This document shows positions 48,005-60,800 of a DNA stretch of 64,000 nucleotides, piece by piece. The notes beneath the pieces were generated by a model. That model ran no database searches. It was not told where the DNA came from and worked only from the letters and a program-made list of their open reading frames with translations. The position numbers and the translations under genes are program-made. Each line of letters starts with the position of its first letter. The first letter of the stretch is position 1. The stretch is from Cyprinodon diabolis (Eukaryota > Chordata > Actinopteri > Cyprinodontiformes > Cyprinodontidae), in NCBI GenBank assembly GCA_030533445.1, contig CM060072.1, positions 14,482,375 to 14,546,374 of the forward strand, in the 5' to 3' direction.

Positions 48005-48850
48005 ATGAGTGGACCTTACAAAGGTCCTGAAAGGAAGAGCCATCAGTCTAGCTGCCCTCTGACCCCAGCCAGCGACCCGTCCGGCCTCTCCAGACCGAGC
48101 AACCACATGTCTGCCACCACCTCCTCTCTCAAACATACTTCTCTCTACAGTTACATCCAAACGGACCACTCGTCATCCACCTCCTCTTCCTACAGTCCCC
48201 TCAGGAGGCTGCAGCACCTCACCAAGATGGTGAGCCAGCCTGATCTCGTCCTACCAACGAGGGAACCTGAGAGGGGCTGGGAGTGGGGGGCGAATACGAA
48301 GGATAAGGGGGGAAAGGAGGGGGACTCCTGGGGTGAATATCGAGATTTTTCTACTTCCGGGATTACAAGAAAAGGAGAATACACCAATGGCTCTTTTTCA
48401 AGGCAGAACCAAATGGATGTCCAAAATGAAAATAAAGACTTGCATCCTGTTAGTTCTAACGAATCTGCTGTTTCTGAGAAAAATGCAGAAAATTCTCTAT
48501 CAGGCCCACCTAGCCCTGCCTTTTCTCTCGACAGCAACAGTCCCTTCGCCAACGGCTTACTCCATTTTGAATCCACATTGTTCGAGGCAGACAACAACAA
48601 CGAAGAGCAAGAAACAGCAACACCCATTGGAGGTTTGCTGGATAAACATGACAAAGCAGAGACTGCCCCGCAGCCCTTTCCTAGAAATGTACATTTGGAC
48701 TCAAAGGACACGGACCTGCCAACACCTAAGGTGGTCACTCGCTCCCAGTCCTCGGGTCAGCGTAGGAGATACTGGGATGGCTCAGAAGACGAGTGGGACA
48801 GCGACTCAGAACTGTTCCTCTTTGAGGACAGTCCTGCATGGCACATAGTG
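48005..48850 (+). CDS. nsd1: nsd1 coding exon 1 (N-terminal region)
   Basis: Residues 1-282. The exon itself probably starts at 47988, after TTTTTTTAG. The ATG has G at -3. Conserved NSD1 features are YSPLRRLQHLTKM (about residues 63-75) and NGLLHFESTLFEAD (about 183). The rest is Ser/Pro-rich and predicted disordered. It ends in an acidic stretch (DEWDSDSELFLFEDS) at donor GTG|GTAGGT, phase 0. Reading on into the intron would add 15 codons and stop at 48893-48895. Confidence 0.9.
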
Positions 48851-51800
48851 GTAGGTTTATTTCTATTTATCCTTTACAGCAGCAAACATTCGTGATACAC
48901 TCATAGGAAGCCGTCTAATAAGCTTCAATGTTCAGCACACCAAAAGAAGCATAGTGCTTTATTTTGATGGATCCTGATACTTGAACTCCTCATACTCATA
49001 CAGAGTTGTAACCCTTTTAGCATCAGCCTTCATTATAAATCACCAACAATCAATCGCTGATCTTTATGTATTTACTGGATTTTTATTTGGTAGACAGACA
49101 AAAATAGTGCAAAATGGTTAAACTGACAGTAAAATGATAAAACTTTGAAATGCATTTGTATTTAGACCCCTTCAATGTAATATTTCTTTATAAAATTCAG
49201 GGTAACCAGTTGTCACATAAGAAGTAAATAGGACTTCAATGTTAATGCAGCGTTGTATCGAGGCCTCAAATGTTCATTTAGATATTGGCTTAGACAGACT
49301 CATGCAAGTTTTATTGTCCTTTTGTATACAGAGTGTATAGAAACCAAAATTTCGATGTATACAGCTTACAACAGTGAAATGAACATTACCTTTTATGAAG
49401 TTCAGCAGTGAACAAGAACCTAAACAGTGTAGGGTGCAACAGGCATTAATATGGAAAGGTTCAGTGCAGTGTAAAATAGATAAATATGGTGCAAACTGCA
49501 ATAGAACATTGAGTTGTGTTCTATTTAAAGCGATTATTTTAAAAAAATCAGACATTTTGGTAGTGCAAATATGTTGCAAATGTGATGCAGAGTCTAGATT
49601 AGAGTTTCAAAGGTTCAGCAGTCTGAAGGCAGCGGGGAAAAAGCTGTTGCAGAACCTGCTGGTTCCTGCAGCGGATGCTGCGAAGACTCTTCGTCAGAGG
49701 GCAGCTGGGAGAACAAGGAGGAGCATTTGTGAACAGGATTGCAAAGGCAAAGGAACACAGCAGGTCATGGAGAAAGTTGTGAGGAAGTTTAAAACTGAAT
49801 TAGGTGATAAGACAATATTGGAAGCTTGCAACTTCTCAGCTTGCTCTGATTAATTTACCATTTCTATATAGAAAGAGGATTGGGTGTCCAGCAATTCCAT
49901 GAGGCTGACAAGGAGAACATTAGTTAGAGCATTAGCCAAAAGTTTAGTGGTAACTAGTAATTAAATTCATTTCTGGAATGTTTACTTGTCTTAAATATGT
50001 GGTTATTTAATATTATTTTAAATTACCCATATTTATTGTTCACATAACTTTATGTATAATAATCGCTTTTCTACATAAGTACTGTCTAAGGTTACATATC
50101 CAGACATTTTAAAGCTACACATGCCATACAGATAACAAAGGTAATTACATTAGTATACTGCACAGTGCTCGCTACTGTGACTTCAAAAACAATTGTAGTT
50201 TAATCCACATAACAAATACAAAAATCCCAAAGGGGAAAATGCTGCATCCCTGTCACACACCAAAACAAATTACATATGACCAACCACCATTTAATAACTA
50301 AAACACATAAAAAAGACAAGATGGAAGTTAACATGGATCGACTCATCTATTAATGTTAATATACGGTGCATACCTCCTTGTGTTTTTGCTTCACCATGCC
50401 ATTTTATGTAAAACAACAACAAAAAAGACAAATTAGTGTTTCAACCTAACAAGTTTAGAGAGGCTTTTTAAGACCAAATCTACAGTATGTAGCAATTTGT
50501 CCTCTCAAAAAACGAAAAAGCAGATATTTTTAATTGTACTAGTATAAAATACACATTTTTTCTGCTCTTGCTTTTGTGGCCTGACTGTATTTTGTTTTTG
50601 ATAACAAACAAAACAATATTAGAGAGGTCAAAAGCCATAAACCAAACCCTTTACCCATTCATTTGAAAATCAGCCCATCACTCCTTTACTGTGTCAGTGC
50701 CTTTGGAAATCCTTTTACTTAAAAATTGGTGAACAATTTGGGTTTGTGGGTATAATTTTTTCAGCTCATTTTGCTTATGAGGATTCTTTGTTGCCCTGCA
50801 GCAGCAGAACAACCAAAAGAAAAAGCCTCTGCCCCCAGTGAGGTTTGTTGAGGGCGAAATTGTTTGGGCAAAGTTTAACCGAAGACCATGGTGGCCCTGT
50901 GAAGTAGTGATGGACCCCTCACTCGGGGTCTACCACAGAATGAAAGGTAAGTGTGTAAACAGTGTTTGCTAGCTGTGACAATAAACATTGGACAACACTT
51001 TGCCACTTTATACAGCAGGTTTGAAAGAAAGCTTGAACTAAAGGTATAAAGCCTTTTATTTCGTCTTAGGAGATAGTTCTACACTGCTAATAAGAAAACA
51101 AATAGATGGAGTTCTCTTTAAAATGCAACTGTACACCATGTATTCCAGCATAAAGATTTCCATGCTTTATTGGGGTAAATAAAAAACATTTTTTTAAATA
51201 TAAATCCTATGATCCCACTTAATTAGATGAAACATGCATAAGCTACATTTTAGCCAGATAACTGATCAAGCAAGATTTTGCATCAAGCTTGATGCAAAAT
51301 CACTTTTAGAAGATTAATTTATAGACAAGATCTGGTCTTTAAATTAGAGCTGAAACAATTAATTGCATTAATTATGATTAATCAATTATTGAAACTAATT
51401 TAGTAATCGATTAACTGGAGTATAGACAATCCAAAATGCACCTTTAGCCAACGTAGCAACCCATCTTGAGCTTAAATTTTAACAAATATATTTACAAAAA
51501 ATATGTGTAAACATTTTGCATTAAAGATTAAAATCTTTTTTGCCTTCAATATGCTCTATCCAGAACTGCTCCAGCGGAAAAGCTTTATATTCACTTGGTT
51601 TAATTTCGCAAAAAATCTTTTGTGCTCCTTTTGAAGGAACCTTTCACTATCCGACTGTTAATTAGAAAAATAATCGAAAAATGGATAGATTTGCAAATAA
51701 ATCGTTAGTTGCCGCCCTACTTTAAATACAGTTTAAAATAAATTGCCTGGTAATCAGACGTTTTTTCCAGCTTCGAACATTGAAGCAGTTTTCCAAAGTT

Positions 51801-54800
51801 TGCCGTATTTTGATTTTAAAAAAGCGGATCTTTTGGCTTTACACAGCTTATTTCTCACTTACTAGTATATAAAAAAGTTAATCTAGTGTCACAGAAAGTG
51901 CATTCAATCAACTTTTATACACTCACAAAATCATACAAATGTACTCCACTTTAAACAGAGAAAATTACTTTTTGTTTTTTGCAGATCATAAGACATGATT
52001 TGAAATTGTAACCACTTTTCAGGGATAGGTCTTTACCCATGTCTAGCTATAGAAGCTAGAAATGTCTGGGATTTATTCTGTTCTTTAGTTAAAAATGTAT
52101 TCTTTGATATTGGAAATGACATTGGTTGATTGTTTCATCCATATTTCAGTGGGTCAGTTGATCTTCAGGTCTACTTTATTGTGATTGTGTTTGGAATTTC
52201 TGCTTCACCTAATTATTTCTTCCCTTTTAAGAGCCCAGTGACAGGCCTTGTCGGCTTTACCATGTCCGGACCTTTGGGGAGCCAAAGGAGCTTGTATGGG
52301 TGGAGGAAAAATCAACTCACACTTTCCATGGTGGCTTTGAATTTGACCAACTACTCCTTTTGCATCGGAGGAACAAGCAAAGAGAGAAGAACAGAAAAAA
52401 CACTGTAAATGTTCAATTGCAATGTATTTCAAAAAGCTTGCATGGTTTGGTTAAATATTGGTGTTTCTTTGTTTACTATGGGCTAAATATCTGTCATCTA
52501 AAGGCTACCAGAGACTCAAGTATACTGTGCACATACTGTAAGCCTCGTGGACTGCTTGACATTATAATGCTAAATGTCTACATTTACTTTTTCCTTGGTG
52601 TCATCAGAACATATAGAAAAGCTAATTTTATCAGTAACTTTGGAAAAAATGACAGAAGGCCTTTCTGCTGAATAGTTTTTGTGTAACACACGGTACGTGG
52701 CAGTATATATTGAGGTTTGCACGGTTGTATCTGGTGTATTAGATCTGCATTGAGAAAGCACAAATGTCGATAGAGTGAAGTATGGCCGACTATTTAGCAC
52801 CCTTGAGACATCAAAATAAATATATGATACAGACAGAAGCATGTTTTTTTGTGTGTAAATAAATCTGTAAAAATATGTAATTTTTTTTTTATACCTTGCA
52901 GATTCCTAAACGCCTTCAGCTTTCTTGGAAATCCAGTCTGGTAGAGGCTGAATCTGCTCTGCCTGGACGACCCAAGATGACTTCCTCCTTGACTTCGTTC
53001 CTAGACCAAGCCCTACCCCATAGTTCCCCAACACAAAAAGAGAAAAAGCCCCATTCACCTGTTTCTTTACCCTCTTTACCAGTTTCCAGAGTTTCTGAAC
53101 CATCCCACTTAACAAATGGATCCACTACATCTGCAGTTACAACTCAGTCCAAACCAAGCACTTTAAAGAAAGCCTCTAGCAAGAAGAAGCAAAGCAAATC
53201 TGTAAAGGACATTGGGAGTAAAAACTCTAAAAAGACATTGCATTGTAGTCTTGACGAATCTCACAAGGATAGTAGAGAGTGCCCATACTCTGATCTTGAC
53301 TCAGTCCCTAAGATTCTGTGTCCTAAAGCACTTGAACGTCAGCCAAAGCTGCTTCCATCTCAACCATCTGTGGCAGTAGTCAAAGAGCTAAAGAAGCAGC
53401 CTGAGATCCAGACTGGTCTTTGGTTTAGTAAATCAGGCAAAGATAGGAGACCTAAAACTACCAGTCCAGTACCAGACCGCTCCCTCTTTATTAAGGGCCC
53501 CTCTAAGAAAAAGCACTTATCCACTATTACTAAGAAGGCACAAGTTCCTTCTGCCCCATTGAACAGTGCGGTTTCCAAAGACCAGGGTATTTTGATAGAC
53601 AAAAACATGTCAGATAACTGTCCAGAACTTCAGCAGTCCATACCTGAGAAATGTAGAACCAATAAGTCCAATCATGTTGATAAATGTGGTAGTTCTGTTG
53701 AACTGTCGTCAACTATGGACAATGAAAAGACACAGTTGTCAGTCGACAATACTTGCTCCAAAAATAAGCAGCCACCTGAGACCATTACAAACCCTTCAAG
53801 CAGTTCAACAGATAGTCCTGATATTAAAAGAGACGCATATCCATCAAAGACAGTCAGTTTAAATGTCCACTCAGTATCTTTAAAGGCTGTAAAATGTGTA
53901 AGTCAAACTGAACTTTCGGTGATAATAGCTACTGAACAGCTTGATATAACTGAAAAACTTTCTGATCAGGAGAAAGAAAGCAAGAAGACTTTGGTGTCCT
54001 GTTTAGCAATCAAAAAAAATGATGCAACACTAGAAAAACAAACAGAGCTGGTGTCTAAATGCAGACTCCCCTTTGTGAAACTGATACGAAAGGAGATAGA
54101 AGATAAGAATTATCTTAACCCTAATTTGATAATTTCACCCACTGACAAAAGTGAATGCACAAAGAAAGGGGAAGCTAATGTTGATAAGGTATCGCTTGAT
54201 AAATCAGACCCTGTAGTCAGCAAACTAAGTCCCACCACGGATCAAAGTGTACCTTTAAGACCCATCAAGGTCTCGGTCAAGAAGTTAAAAGCTAGAAGTG
54301 AGTCAGGGTTACTTCGTCTATCTTCTGAATCACCACCTGGAAATAATGCTCTAGCTTCGGTTGACACTTCTGGCAAGTTGAGTAGCCCAGAAGTAGAACA
54401 GATACCAGTGCCAAAGGTTTGCCAAAAAAGCTTGGCTACGTTATCACCCAATGAATCAGACGGATTGGAATCTAAAATTACTTCTGTCTGCAATGAAACA
54501 AAGGTATCCTCTAACCAGTCGGACAGTAAAGATGAAAGCATTTCATCTGTTAAAGATACAGCTTCTCCAACTAGAACTTCTCAAGTGCTTGAAGATCTGT
54601 CTCCTCAAAAATCCAAAACAGCTGTTCACAAGCTGAAGCGAGCTAAAGAAGTTAAGAAAGTCTTAAAAGACCAGCCAGCCCATCTTCCGGCCAGCAATCG
54701 GCTAATGAATAGGGCACTTAAGGCCTTGCAGGAGATAGACCAAAATAAGCGCAAAAAAGCCCAGCAAGATCCTGAACGAAGTAAACTGGTGAAGAATTTT

Positions 54801-57800
54801 GAAAAAGTTGAGGATCTTGCATGGAATCCTGATCCCAAAATTGTTAAACGCACTGATAAAAAACATATAAAATCTAATCACATTGACAATGGTGAGTATG
54901 ATCAAAGCACCTTTTCTAGATGTAGCTCCCCTTCTTTGTCCGATTCAGATGATTTTGAAGGTGATGTTAAAAGTGAAGATGAAGACTTGTCAGTTTCTTC
55001 AACTCCCCCAATGGACTTTATACCCCTTACTTCAAAAGTAAAGGCAAAACATGAGGATAAGTCCCCTAAAACACAATCTTCATCTCCTCCCTCACCATTT
55101 TCCTTCATGAAAGCCTTTAAGGGTGTTAAGGAGGTTTCCTTTCAATCCGTAACAAATGGTAGTGATGCGGAACCTGTTTCTTTCAAGTCAGACTCAAAAT
55201 ACCAGTTTAGCACTTTTCTTATGATGTTGAAGGACTTGCATGACACTAGAGAGCGAGAAGGTGCGCCCCTGGAGTTAGAGATTGGGCCACCTGGTGCACA
55301 TGTGAAGGAGGAGCCCTTGGTTATGCCAGACAAGGCTCCATCAAAAGGACACGGGCAAAAACTTGAATGTAGTCTTAGCAATTCTGACTCAATCCTTGAC
55401 AAAAATGTGGTTGTACAAAACGGATGTGGTACAGGTCAGAAACCCAAGAGGCCATATACCAAAAGGGGCAGCACCCATTGGCTGAAGAAGAAAACCAATC
55501 GGAGAGTGCCTTTTCATGCTTTGAAGTCTGGACCTGGTTATACAGGACTTGAATCAGCAGCATTGCCTTCCTGCCCAAAAGCAATCCTCTCATCGATAGC
55601 CCAGGATGCACAAGGCAGCAGCAGCCAGGAGACCCAGGTTGGTTGTAACGAAGGCCTGGGTGGAAAAGAAGAGGATGAGAAGAGGTGGAAAAGCTTAAAG
55701 GACAATCAACAGATTACTCTACCTTTGGAAATGAGGGAGAGTCCCACAATCACCCTGGAACAGTCAACCAGCCTTCTTGGAGATGGCATTGGAAATAAAA
55801 AAGGCTTGATTGATGAAGCTGGGGAACAGGACAAGGCTTCAGCAGGTAATGAGAGTCTCATATACAGCCCTTACGATAGTAATGAAAGGTTATTTTCTAT
55901 AGCACGATTTAGTTTGTGCTTTATGATTAAACAGATACAACTGAGGCCTCCTGTCATTGAAGCTAAGGCAGTGTCAAACACTACCACCATCTTAACTATT
56001 GTTAAGAATGTGATGCTGACAGAATCAGGTTTTAACACTTAAAACAGTCGCAGACATCCCTATAATGCTTGAGTTACCCTTGACTATGTGCATTTATTGT
56101 TTATTTTAAGAGAAAAAAAATAAAGATCAGGGTTCATGCTGACGCATTATAGCCATTATATTGTGACCTGTCAAAATTATGTTGAAATAAGGCCATGGTC
56201 TTCTACCCTTTGTACATATGCAAGAGAGACCTGCCTACCTATTCAAATGTGCCATTTTGACAGTTAGAGGCATGTTAAGGTATGCATATCTAGTAGGGCT
56301 GGGTATTTTCGCCAAAGTCCTGAATCATTTCGATTTTGATTAATAAAGTTCTAAATCGATTTATTTCGATTCGATTTGGTTTTACAATAATGAAAGTGGT
56401 TCAACTGTGTTTCAAAATACTCATGTATTTTATTTTTTCCTGTTAAACACAAAGTGCAAACTTGTAAATCAGATAGTTTAAACTTGAGATGGGAACAAAA
56501 CTGTCTCATAAGTGCAAACTTGTTTGTGAAAAGTGAAAAAGTGAAGCCTCACTCACTCAGACATGCATGAGCTGCATTATCTTCACTGCACAAACCATAT
56601 TTGCAGCTTTGTCTGTAACAACTACAGGTGTTCGCTGGTCAGTCCCCATTTGTTAATGCCTTCAGTCAACATATTGGCTATATTTGCAGCTGTATGGCTT
56701 GAAGTAATCTTGAGTGCATCTTTCCGGCTCATTTGAATGTGAACGTCAAGTACTAATCAATCTCATTCCCTAGACATCGATTTTGCAAAAATGTAAAGGA
56801 ATCGATTCAAAATCGATTAAATAGATTTTTTATATATAATATCTAAGTTAAACCATTCACCTTCCATTGTTCAAAGGGTGGTAAAACATTTGAAGGCAGT
56901 GGTAGGGAGGTATGGCTGCCTCCCCCTATAGCTGCAAGTGGCTCAGTACAACATCTGATATTTTGCTTATTAATGGGGAAAAGAGATGGGCAGAGCAGAC
57001 AAAAAGGAAAATTATACAGTTGTTTCATGTCTAAAAGCCTAAATGCACCACGTTGGTGGGGAATGCATGTTTCTCCATAAACGATTTTCCTCTCCTTGTG
57101 GTTTTCAGAACATAAACGAATACGGAAACCCAGTAAGAGACTGCTTGAATGGAATGAGGATTACAACCAGATTTTCTCCTCAAGGAAGAAACCTAAAAGG
57201 CCTCTCCAGTTGGTTGAAAAGGTAAAATTATACAAAGTGAACTCTGTTCTATTTTTGCAATCATTATATTTTTAAGCCTCTGTTATAGTTTGCCTCCAAT
57301 CCAGTTTGGCTTTCTGAAATTTAACGTCTAATGCACAATATGTTTTTGTTTAGGCCAACGAATCTGTCGTTTTTGTGCCTGAGCTTTCGAATTTGGATAA
57401 GAACATACCCGACAGCTCACCCTCCTCCTTGCATCCCGAAATACTTACACCACCTCCTGAAGAATTTGTTCCAACTGCACCTTCAGAACTTCAGATTCCC
57501 AAAGCAGAACACCCACCGATCCAGGAGATCCCAGTGCTTTCAATAGACTCCTTGACTCCTCCTCCTGAAGTTGAACCCTTGCAATCAGAGGGCATCGTTA
57601 AAAACAGTAAGGCAGCAATAAAGTTTATTTTTCGCAGTAACTTTGCACTATATGCAGCACATCTTCAGTTCATTTCGGTGTAAAATCATCTGTTCAAGAT
57701 CTCCTAAGGTCCCGAATTTGAACTGAGAGGTTTTTTTCTTAAACTTTTTTTCTCAGAACTCATGATGTTGATTTTCTAGTGTTTATTTAATTTGTAAAAA

Positions 57801-60800
57801 ATAGATTTGATTTGAAAGGGTCTCTAGGCTCAACTCAGGGCTTCTAAAGCAAGCCCAAATCGTCAGTTAAACCAACATTCATTTTGTTTACTAAGATAGA
57901 GGGGGAGGAACAATGGGTTGCCACTGTTATTTTTACTTTAGCATCATGTGGCATCAGCCTGCCATGTGCCTTTTGGTCAGACGGTGTCAGAAGGACTTTA
58001 GGGTTTCCAATGGTTTTTCTTTAATCCTTTATTCACAGGAGTTGCTCCTGTGCTTGAAAAGAAGCGCAAGAGGAAGCCCACGCAGAAGATTCTGGAATAC
58101 TGTCTGGAGGCCGAGGCATCTACAGTCCCAAAGAAGAAGGTAGAGCAACATATATCTGCTACATCTCATTATAAATAGCAGTGTTCATTGGGGCGGGGGG
58201 GTTCCATTCATTGGAGCAAATTGAAGATGTAAAGCTTTGCTGTAGTAAACAGAAAGTAGAGTATCAATGATGTTCGTGCCATCTGGCGACATCGAGAGAG
58301 ATTAGTTTGATTCTAATGCTGCAGGACACAGGCAGTGACGGAAACAGCTGATCAGTCATATCAGATTTTTTTTACATCAGAACTTATTTTTTAAAAATTT
58401 ATTTTTTCTCCTCTTAAGCACATTTACGTCAAAAAAAAATATCTCAAGTGAGTGTCAAAACCTTTTTGGGGGAAACTTGGGAAGTTTATCTGAATGAACA
58501 AACTCAGCTAATGCCATTCTTCAAAGTGCTCAGAAATAAGGTTGATGGAAACACATCTAATGTGTTAAGAGTTTTTAGTATTGTTGTATCCCTCTAATCT
58601 CTAAGAATGTAAGTAGAGGCCCTGATTCTTTGCTGTCTTGGATAATTGTCATCTTAACTTCCGGCATGTTGTCAGTGATGCCTGTGCATATTCTCAGCGG
58701 CCATCTGGGTCATGGCCAACACAAAACAGGCTTAAATCGGAGGCAGCCGGACTTCAAAGGTCCAGCTGCCTCCGATATAAGCCTGTTCTGTGTTTATCAG
58801 ATATATTGCCTCAGTAAAGTCTTCAGTTTCCAGTTTCCAACACCAGTAGAATGACTTTCTGAGAACCCTGTGTAACTCCACACCTCAGATTAGAAACAAA
58901 AGCATCCTATGGGGTTCCAGTGACATGGGTCAGTCAGATACAACAGATGGATCATCTTCCAGCACACTGCAAAAACAATCCAGAAATAAGTAAAAATGTC
59001 TTAGATTAAGTGTATTTACCCTTAATTTCAGTAAGTAAGTAAGAGGATTTTCCAATGGAATGACCATGTTTACTACTAAAATAAGAAAATTAAATAAAAT
59101 GTGTTTGGAATAAGACAATGCAATTGTTTTTTTCTTATTTCAAATGTAAATCTCCTTATTCCATTGGTAAAGGGTCTCACCTCCTCAATTCACTTATATT
59201 AGGAAAAAAATACTTATTTAGATTTACATTTTTTGCAGTGCTGTTTCTGTTTATTTTCAATTAATTTCACCCACATTGTTAAAAATGACTTCTTTAAATA
59301 GTTCTTCTAAGGTAATCCTTGTTTAATCTGTCTTTTTATTAGTGTGACAAACCTCTGAAGTAAAAAGTATAGCGTTCCCTAATAATAGAATTGAACACCT
59401 TCTAGATCTTGTTCATCATTGCGTTTTTTGCTTTGCTCATTATAATGGTGACATCGCCTTTACTTCTTACTGATATGATGATTGTTCTGCAAATTCAAGC
59501 TGTTAGTTTTAGATATAAACTCATGCCTGATAGTGAAGAGATTTTTAGATTATGGTGGCAGAGGAAAATCCCAAGAGATAAAACTGAAAGAGTGACTTTA
59601 GGTTTCTTCTTACTTGGTCAAATATGAAACCACTTATTAAAATGGAGGAAGTGTCTCCGGTGTAGGAAAACGCATGTATAGTGTGTAAGATCATCTTACC
59701 GGAGGCATGGCTGAAGCAGGAAACATCTGTTGGTTATATTTCAATCATATTGATAAGCTGCGTAAGATTGGTGAATTGTTTGTCATTGGAGTCAAGAATA
59801 AACAACGTTATCCACTGTAGAAAATTATAATGTAAAGATCATCTAGTTGGAATGGCTCATAAACTCAAATATGTCGTAATTTTTATCATTTTGAACTCGA
59901 TGCTTTTAAGGAAATGTAGATTACTTTAAAAAAAAAAACTATGGAATGTATGTACAGTACGGTATATTCAATTAGAAAAATATTCATAAAATGTACACAA
60001 AAACATTTGTGCAAGTGTTTACTATTTGCGCCTAGCGTGGAATGACAAAAGCAGCATCCTCTGCATGGCCAGTAGGATTATTAGCAGTGAGCAAAGATGC
60101 TTGCAGAAATTGCAAACAAAACGAAAGACCTAACAAATAACAGGCGACCTATGACCCCAACTACTCAGGGAAACTGTTAGGCTTTCCATGCAAGGCCTTA
60201 TACAGCAGAATATTTATAAGATATCCCAATATTTCAAGTACAATAATGTTGCTCAACTGTTGATCCTAACGGACTTGAAGTTGTGCAAAACATTTGTTAG
60301 TGACTTTGTTTTCCTTTTGGTTTTTTGTTCTAGTTTTCAAAGTCGTTTTAACCAAAGTTTTAAATATTTGTGGACAATAATTATTTCTAGTTTATTCCCA
60401 ACTGGTACTGGGAATATAACTGAGTACACAAGGAAAAGGAAAGTGGACCTTTTCCTGGCACACAAATCAAAGTTTATCTAAGATATCTTCTTGTTACTAT
60501 TGATTTTTTTTTTTACTGGTCTTTTAGTTTCCTGCTGAAGTTCATGAAGTGAATTCAGACTAATCTATTAAAAAATATATTAACTTGAATGTGTTTTAAT
60601 GTATTTTGAATTTTCCTCACACATGGCACCAGGAGAATCAGACCAAAGAAATCACTGCTGGTGATTTCTTTGGTCCAAATATAGCTTGTTCACTTTTTTA
60701 TCAAAATAAAAACCAGAGAAGGAAAACAAAAACAGAAGAAAGCATCAATTTATTGTTTTATCTTTTATTGAGATTGTACATTTCATTTGCACAGTTCTAA

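Larger units (their letters stand above)
55846..57108 (+). other. nsd1: nsd1 intron after coding exon 4
   Basis: GT-AG intron of 1,263 bp. It begins with 65 open codons in the exon's frame (stop at 56041-56043), then has AATAAA at 56119-56124, and then a hAT-like MITE at about 56294-56840. Confidence 0.9.

Noticed and set aside
48190..48738. A 182-codon minus-strand frame opposite nsd1 exon 1
   Set aside because: It is an antisense shadow of the coding exon and has no recognisable domain.
52300..52671. A 123-codon frame crossing the nsd1 exon 3 donor
   Set aside because: It is out of frame with the PWWP coding sequence and runs into the intron. The in-frame exon is clearly conserved.
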